A stretch of DNA of 64,000 nucleotides from Ruminococcus_C sp963590855. GTDB lineage: Bacteria; Bacillota; Clostridia; Oscillospirales; Ruminococcaceae. The DNA is taken from positions 69,985 to 133,984 of the forward strand of contig CAVAQT010000002.1 of assembly GCA_963590855.1 (NCBI GenBank), read 5' to 3'. Below, one piece after another: positions 59,929-64,000 of this stretch. Both the position numbers and the translations under genes were made by a program. Numbering within the stretch: the stretch's first letter is position 1; each line of letters starts with the position of its first letter. The notes beneath the pieces are model-generated. The model ran no database searches, had not been told where the DNA came from, and saw only the letters and a list, made by a program, of their open reading frames with translations.

Positions 59929-60135
59929 ATGGAGAAAATGCAGGTTCGTTTTGAACGCTGTAAAGGGTGCGGTCTTTGCGTGACAGTCTGTCCCAAGCAG
60001 ATCGTTGCCCTGCAAAAGGAACACCGGAATGAAAAAGGATATTTCACCGCAGTATGTACCGACCAGGATGCGTGTATCAGCTGTGCCATGTGTGCGATGA
60101 TGTGTCCGGATTGTGCAATTTCAATTCAAAAGTGA
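59929..60135 (+). CDS. 2-oxoacid:ferredoxin oxidoreductase, delta (4Fe-4S) subunit
   Basis: 68 aa ferredoxin-like subunit with two 4Fe-4S motifs, CKGCGLCVTVCPK and CISCAMCAMMCPD. Carries electrons from the TPP site to ferredoxin. Start 59929 has AAAGGAG upstream. First of four genes (delta, alpha, beta, gamma), 17 nt before alpha. Confidence 0.92.
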   Translation: MEKMQVRFERCKGCGLCVTVCPKQIVALQKEHRNEKGYFTAVCTDQDACISCAMCAMMCPDCAISIQK

Positions 60136-60152
60136 AAGAAGGTTCATAACCA

Positions 60153-61214
60153 ATGGAAAGAAGTCTGATGAAGGGCAACGAGGCATTGGCAGAAGCGGCA
60201 ATTCGCGCCGGCTGTAAGTGCTTCTTTGGCTATCCGATCACACCGCAGACCGAGCTGTCTGCGTATATGGCAAAGCGCATGGAAAAATCCGGCGGTGTCT
60301 TTTTGCAGGCAGAGTCGGAAATTGCGGCTGTTAATATGGTACTGGGCGCTGCTTCTACCGGTGTCCGTGCGATGACATCCTCCTCTTCTCCCGGCGTTTC
60401 GCTGAAGGCAGAGGGTATCTCTTACATGGCAGGTTCTGATCTGCCGGCGCTGATTATCAACGTACAGCGCGGCGGCCCGGGTCTGGGCTCTATCCAGCCG
60501 GCGCAGTCTGACTACTATCAGGCAACACACGCCATGGGTCACGGCGATTTTCATATTCTGGTGTATGCGCCATGTTCTGTGCAGGAGATGGTGGACACCG
60601 TCACACTGGCATTCGACAAGGCTGACCAGTACCGCATGCCGGCAATGATCCTGGCAGACGGTCTGCTGGGTCAGATGATGGAGCCGGTGACCTTCCCGGA
60701 ACCCCGCACCACCCTGCCGGACAAGTCCGACTGGGCAGCCTGCGGTCACGGCAACAAGCGGGAGCATCACATCATCAACTCCCTGTATCTGGATGCGCCG
60801 CTGCTGGAAGCAAAGGTCAGGGAGCGTTTCAAGCGCTATGCCATTATCGAAGAGACTGAGACAGACGCAGAGCTGTACTGCTGTGAGGACGCAGAGATCG
60901 TCGTTACCGCATATGGCGCATCGGCGCGTGTGTCCAAGTCCGCAGTCACTGCCGCACGCCGCAAGGGCATTAAGGCAGGTCTGTTCCGTCCCAAGACGCT
61001 GTGGCCGTTCCCGAAGAAGGAACTGTGCGAAGCGACTAAGCACGCCTCCCACATCCTGGATGTGGAAATGTCCATGGGTCAGATGATCGATGATGTTCGT
61101 CTGGCAACTGAGTGCCGTCTGCCGGTATCGTTCTTCGGCAGAACCGGCGGCGTGATCCCGACTCCGGCAGAAGTACTGGCGGAGATCGAAAAACTGGCAG
61201 GAGGTGCAGAATAA
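60153..61214 (+). CDS. 2-oxoacid:ferredoxin oxidoreductase, alpha subunit
   Basis: 353 aa. The pyrimidine-binding domain shows KGNEALAEAAIRAGCKCFFG, then YPITPQTELSAYMA and QAESEIAAVNMVLGAASTG. The layout with a separate delta subunit is that of 2-ketoisovalerate (Vor) or 2-oxoglutarate (Kor) oxidoreductases; the substrate is not decided by sequence alone. Overlaps beta by 1 nt. Confidence 0.92.
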   Translation: MERSLMKGNEALAEAAIRAGCKCFFGYPITPQTELSAYMAKRMEKSGGVFLQAESEIAAVNMVLGAASTGVRAMTSSSSPGVSLKAEGISYMAGSDLPALIINVQRGGPGLGSIQPAQSDYYQATHAMGHGDFHILVYAPCSVQEMVDTVTLAFDKADQYRMPAMILADGLLGQMMEPVTFPEPRTTLPDKSDWAACGHGNKREHHIINSLYLDAPLLEAKVRERFKRYAIIEETETDAELYCCEDAEIVVTAYGASARVSKSAVTAARRKGIKAGLFRPKTLWPFPKKELCEATKHASHILDVEMSMGQMIDDVRLATECRLPVSFFGRTGGVIPTPAEVLAEIEKLAGGAE

Positions 61215-61972
61215 TGGCTGTTGTATTCGATCATCCCAAGTCCCTGCTGGATGTGTCCACACACTTCTGCCCGGGCTGCGGCCACGGTATCGTACACCGT
61301 CTGGTCTGCGAAGTCATTGATGAAATGGGCATCGAGGGCGACACCATTGGTGTTGTTCCGGTAGGATGTTCCGTTATGTCCTATAACTATTTCGGCTGCG
61401 ACGTAATTGAAGCGCCCCACGGCAGAGCACCGGCGGTGGCGACTGGTGCGAAGCGCGTGAATCCCGACAAGTTCGTCTTTTCCTATCAGGGTGACGGCGA
61501 CCTGGCTGCCATCGGTACAGCTGAGACCGTCCATGTGGGCACACGCGGCGAAAACATTGTGGTCATCTTTATCAACAACACGACCTACGGCATGACCGGC
61601 GGACAGATGGCGCCCACCACGCTGCCGGGACAGGTGACCCAGACCACACCGTTCGGCAGAAACGTAGAGACTGCCGGCTATCCCATCCGCATCTGCGAGA
61701 TGATGGCGACTCTCAGCGGTACGGCACTGGCACAGCGCGTTGCCATCGACAGTGTGCCCCATATCCGTGAGGCAAAGAAAGCGATCCGCAAGGCGTTTGA
61801 GAATGAAAAGGAAAAGCGCGGTCTTTCCATCATCGAGGTACTTTCCACATGTCCCACCAACTGGGGCATGTCTCCCACAGAGTCCATGCAGTTCGTCAAG
61901 GATAAGATGATCCCGTACTATCCGCTGGGCGTGTATAAGGATGTTACCGCAGAGGAGGGCGCAAAGGCATGA
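61214..61972 (+). CDS. 2-oxoacid:ferredoxin oxidoreductase, beta (TPP) subunit
   Basis: 252 aa. TPP-binding GDGDLAAIGTAETVHVGTRG with INNTTYGMTGGQ, preceded by the FCPGCGHG motif. Start is the ATG in TAATG at the alpha stop; an upstream ATG (61112) lies inside alpha. Overlaps gamma by 4 nt (ATGA). Confidence 0.94.
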   Translation: MAVVFDHPKSLLDVSTHFCPGCGHGIVHRLVCEVIDEMGIEGDTIGVVPVGCSVMSYNYFGCDVIEAPHGRAPAVATGAKRVNPDKFVFSYQGDGDLAAIGTAETVHVGTRGENIVVIFINNTTYGMTGGQMAPTTLPGQVTQTTPFGRNVETAGYPIRICEMMATLSGTALAQRVAIDSVPHIREAKKAIRKAFENEKEKRGLSIIEVLSTCPTNWGMSPTESMQFVKDKMIPYYPLGVYKDVTAEEGAKA

Positions 61973-62505
61973 CAACTGAAATCATTTTAGCAGGCTTCGG
62001 CGGACAGGGCATCCTGTTTGCCGGAAAGATCCTGGCATACTGTGGTCTGATGGATGGCAAGGAGCTGAGCTGGCTGCCGTCCTACGGCCCGGAAATGCGC
62101 GGCGGTACGGCAAACTGCTCCGTCTGCATTTCGGACGAGCCCATCGGCTCTCCGGTCGTCACCACACCGGACTATCTCATCGCCATGAACGGCCCGTCTT
62201 ACAACAAGTTTATTGATGCGGTAAAGCCGGGCGGCCTGGTGCTGTTCGACAACTCCATCGTAGAGGAGACCTGCGAGCGTACAGATATCACCGCCATCTC
62301 CCTGCCGGCAACGGATATTGCGACCAATGCCGGACTGAACGGCGCGGCAAATATGGTGCTGCTGGGCAGAATGTTGGCGGAGACCAGCCTGTTCAGCATG
62401 GAGACCGTGAAAAAGGCAATGGAGAAGTGCATTCCGCCGAAGCGCGCGCACCTCATTGAAGCAAACCTCAAAGCCATCGAACTGGGCATGGCAGAGAAAA
62501 AATAA
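61969..62505 (+). CDS. 2-oxoacid:ferredoxin oxidoreductase, gamma subunit
   Basis: 178 aa. GFGGQGILFAGKILAYCGL at the N-terminus and SYGPEMRGGTANCSVCIS (about residues 38-55) are the family marks. Completes the four-subunit enzyme that decarboxylates a 2-oxoacid to acyl-CoA, reducing ferredoxin (or fixing CO2 in reverse). Confidence 0.94.
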   Translation: MTTEIILAGFGGQGILFAGKILAYCGLMDGKELSWLPSYGPEMRGGTANCSVCISDEPIGSPVVTTPDYLIAMNGPSYNKFIDAVKPGGLVLFDNSIVEETCERTDITAISLPATDIATNAGLNGAANMVLLGRMLAETSLFSMETVKKAMEKCIPPKRAHLIEANLKAIELGMAEKK

Positions 62506-62543
62506 GCTATCCCCCGCAAAAAGAGGGACGGCAGAATAAGAAA

Positions 62544-62582
62544 AACGGCTGTAAGCACAGAGCTTGCAGCCGTTTTTTGTGT
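62544..62582. terminator. Bidirectional terminator
   Basis: Stem AAAAACGGCTG / CAGCCGTTTTTT between the oxidoreductase operon and the convergent dockerin gene. Confidence 0.9.
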
Positions 62583-62597
62583 GATATTAGAGGAAAT

Positions 62598-64000
62598 TTA
62601 TTTTCCGATGAGCGAATCCCAGTCTACATCCAGACCTGCGCCCATTTTTGCGGAGTAGGTGAGGATATAGGAAGCGTCCATGGCGTTGATCTCGCCGTCC
62701 TCGTTGACGTCAGCAGCCAGGGCATTTTCTCCGGTGAGAACGCCCTCGGTGTAGCCTACCGCCTGTCTTGCGGAGGAAACCAGAAGCGCTGAAACGTCCA
62801 TGGCGTTGACTGCGCCGTCACCGTTGACATCGCCTTTGAGGTAGGTAATCTCGTCGGCGTTGATGGTGAGGGTGTAGTTGGCGTCGGAGTAGTCTACAGC
62901 ACTTGAAATTTTAACATAATATGTTCCTGCATCCAGTTTGATGCTTTCAGAAGATGTGGTGAGGGCAGTTCCACTTACATTTTCCTCACTTAGTTTTTCC
63001 CCATCCTCACTTAAAATTTGCATAATCCAATAGCTAGTAGAATAATTTTGTCCTTTTTGTTTGAAAGTTAAAGAAACATTGTTGCTATTTTCAAGGGTGA
63101 AACTATAGTAATCTACATCATTATCTTTGTAGAGATTTCCTGTGCATGCAGTAGCTACAGGAATTGCATTTGCGGCAGAAATGGTATCATTGGATTCAGC
63201 TTCAAACGAACCGGTAGTATCAAAAACATTAGTAATGTTGTAATCATCACTGCTATAGTCACTGCTAGATGATTCAATCTTTACCAAATAAGTTCCCTTT
63301 TTCAAACCCATTTTAGATGTTTGCTGACTGTTTGTTTTTCCGCCGATATTCCATGTGCAGATTTTTGTACCATCTGCGTCAGTTAAAGAATATTTCCAGT
63401 AATTACTCGAATATGATTGCTCTTTATGCTTGAAAGTGAAAGAAATCATGCCATCTTCAGGAAGTGTTAACTCATAATAGTCTACATCCGTTTTTTTATG
63501 CAAATTTCCTGTTATTGTGCTGTTCAATGCAAAAGAATTTGCGTTTTCAATTTCGTCATTATTTTCTGATTCGTATTGTTGATCTTTTGTAGAAGAAGTA
63601 AAAATTGCTTGGAAAGTATAGGTGTCAGAAGAAAATTCATTAGAATTTTTTATAGCAATGTAGTATGCTCCTGCACGGAGTCCTGTTGATTTAAATAATG
63701 ATTTTGTACTTTTTCCACCTTGATTCCAAGAAGCTACTTCAGTGCCATCTTCGTATAAAAGCGAAACATTCCAATAGAAACCGGAATAACTCTGTTCCGG
63801 ATTTTCAAACTGGATGGCAAGAGAACCAGCTTCTTCTAATGTAACTGCGTAATAATCAACATCGGTATTGTTTCGGATGCTGCCAGAGTATTTTGTGTTT
63901 ATGGCAATGGTATTTGCTGTTTCCAAGTCATTATTGAACTCTGCCTCGTATAAATCCTTTGCAGAAGAAACCGGGACATAAGTTGTATTTAATGTGTAAG
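62598..64000 (-). CDS. Dockerin protein with repeated PPC-like domains (N-terminus beyond the window)
   Basis: The frame is open from the window end to the stop at 62598, 467 codons visible. Three repeats of about 110 residues each carry the pattern EAEFNNDLETANTIA, then a Gly, then TDVDYYAVTLEEAGS, the build of bacterial pre-peptidase C-terminal (PPC) beta domains. The C-terminus is a dockerin-like pair, DVNGDGAVNAMDVSALLVSS and DVNEDGEINAMDASYILTYS. The catalytic part, if any, lies past 64000. The PPC part (62900-64000) is markedly AT-rich compared with the dockerin part, suggesting separate origins of the modules. Confidence 0.85.
   Translation of the reverse strand, partial: YTLNTTYVPVSSAKDLYEAEFNNDLETANTIAINTKYSGSIRNNTDVDYYAVTLEEAGSLAIQFENPEQSYSGFYWNVSLLYEDGTEVASWNQGGKSTKSLFKSTGLRAGAYYIAIKNSNEFSSDTYTFQAIFTSSTKDQQYESENNDEIENANSFALNSTITGNLHKKTDVDYYELTLPEDGMISFTFKHKEQSYSSNYWKYSLTDADGTKICTWNIGGKTNSQQTSKMGLKKGTYLVKIESSSSDYSSDDYNITNVFDTTGSFEAESNDTISAANAIPVATACTGNLYKDNDVDYYSFTLENSNNVSLTFKQKGQNYSTSYWIMQILSEDGEKLSEENVSGTALTTSSESIKLDAGTYYVKISSAVDYSDANYTLTINADEITYLKGDVNGDGAVNAMDVSALLVSSARQAVGYTEGVLTGENALAADVNEDGEINAMDASYILTYSAKMGAGLDVDWDSLIGK

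Overview
The window reads as chromosome of a cellulolytic gut Firmicute of the Ruminococcus type (Oscillospiraceae). Three things point there: four proteins end in type I dockerins (an LRR protein, a GH10 xylanase, a GH9 endoglucanase and a PPC-repeat protein), the codon use is moderately GC-rich with Gram-positive promoters and ribosome binding sites, and clostridial gene groups recur (yceD-rpmF, pst-phoU-phoPR, DnaD/DnaC-type loaders, ferredoxin-dependent oxoacid oxidoreductase). A relative of the cellulosome-forming ruminococci is my inference; no scaffoldin is in view.

Layout. 1-3.7 kb: purL (cut by the window start) behind the tRNA methylthiotransferase mtaB, minus strand. 3.8-12.5 kb, plus strand: an HPr-like protein without the phosphorylatable His, a PBP5-fold protein whose three active-site motifs are all altered, pgi, a small P-loop protein, yceD-rpmF, der, plsY, gpsA and a LysR regulator. 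12.6-14.1 kb, minus strand: a glycosyltransferase and a collagen-like protein. 14.3-17.8 kb: dockerin LRR protein, a membrane protein, a nitroreductase. 18-25.3 kb: a complete phosphate regulon (Pho boxes, pstS-C-A-B, phoU, phoP/phoR) with MITE-like repeats inside it. 25.7-31.7 kb: GH10 xylanase, a DUF3783 protein, two type I toxin-antitoxin-like cassettes, a GH2 enzyme. 32-36.5 kb: two zinc-ribbon membrane proteins, DnaC- and DnaD-type replication proteins, tRNA-Leu, tRNA-Arg, an AbrB-like regulator. 36.8-44.8 kb: tRNA-Lys, a beta-lactamase-fold hydrolase, an antiporter, the GH9 endoglucanase, and an adjacent malate/lactate dehydrogenase plus malic enzyme. 45-49.8 kb: a ComEA-like protein and a sugar ABC importer lacking its ATPase. 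49.9-55 kb: a HAD phosphatase and an FMN-riboswitch-controlled riboflavin operon with an embedded NADAR glycosidase. 55-62.5 kb: an XRE membrane regulator, a FabH/acyl-ligase pair, a ParA-like NTPase and a four-subunit 2-oxoacid:ferredoxin oxidoreductase. 62.6-64 kb: a dockerin protein running off the end.

How the genes fit together. Secreted dockerin enzymes degrade xylan and cellulose, the ABC system would import oligosaccharides, and Pgi, the malate dehydrogenase/malic enzyme pair and the ferredoxin oxidoreductase serve fermentation. The least expected signals are the type I toxin cassette with a hidden Shine-Dalgarno and convergent antisense promoter at 28.5-28.9 kb, the motif-less PBP5 homologue, the Crh-like HPr, the permuted PstS, and the glycosyltransferase/collagen pair behind a sigma-K-like promoter.
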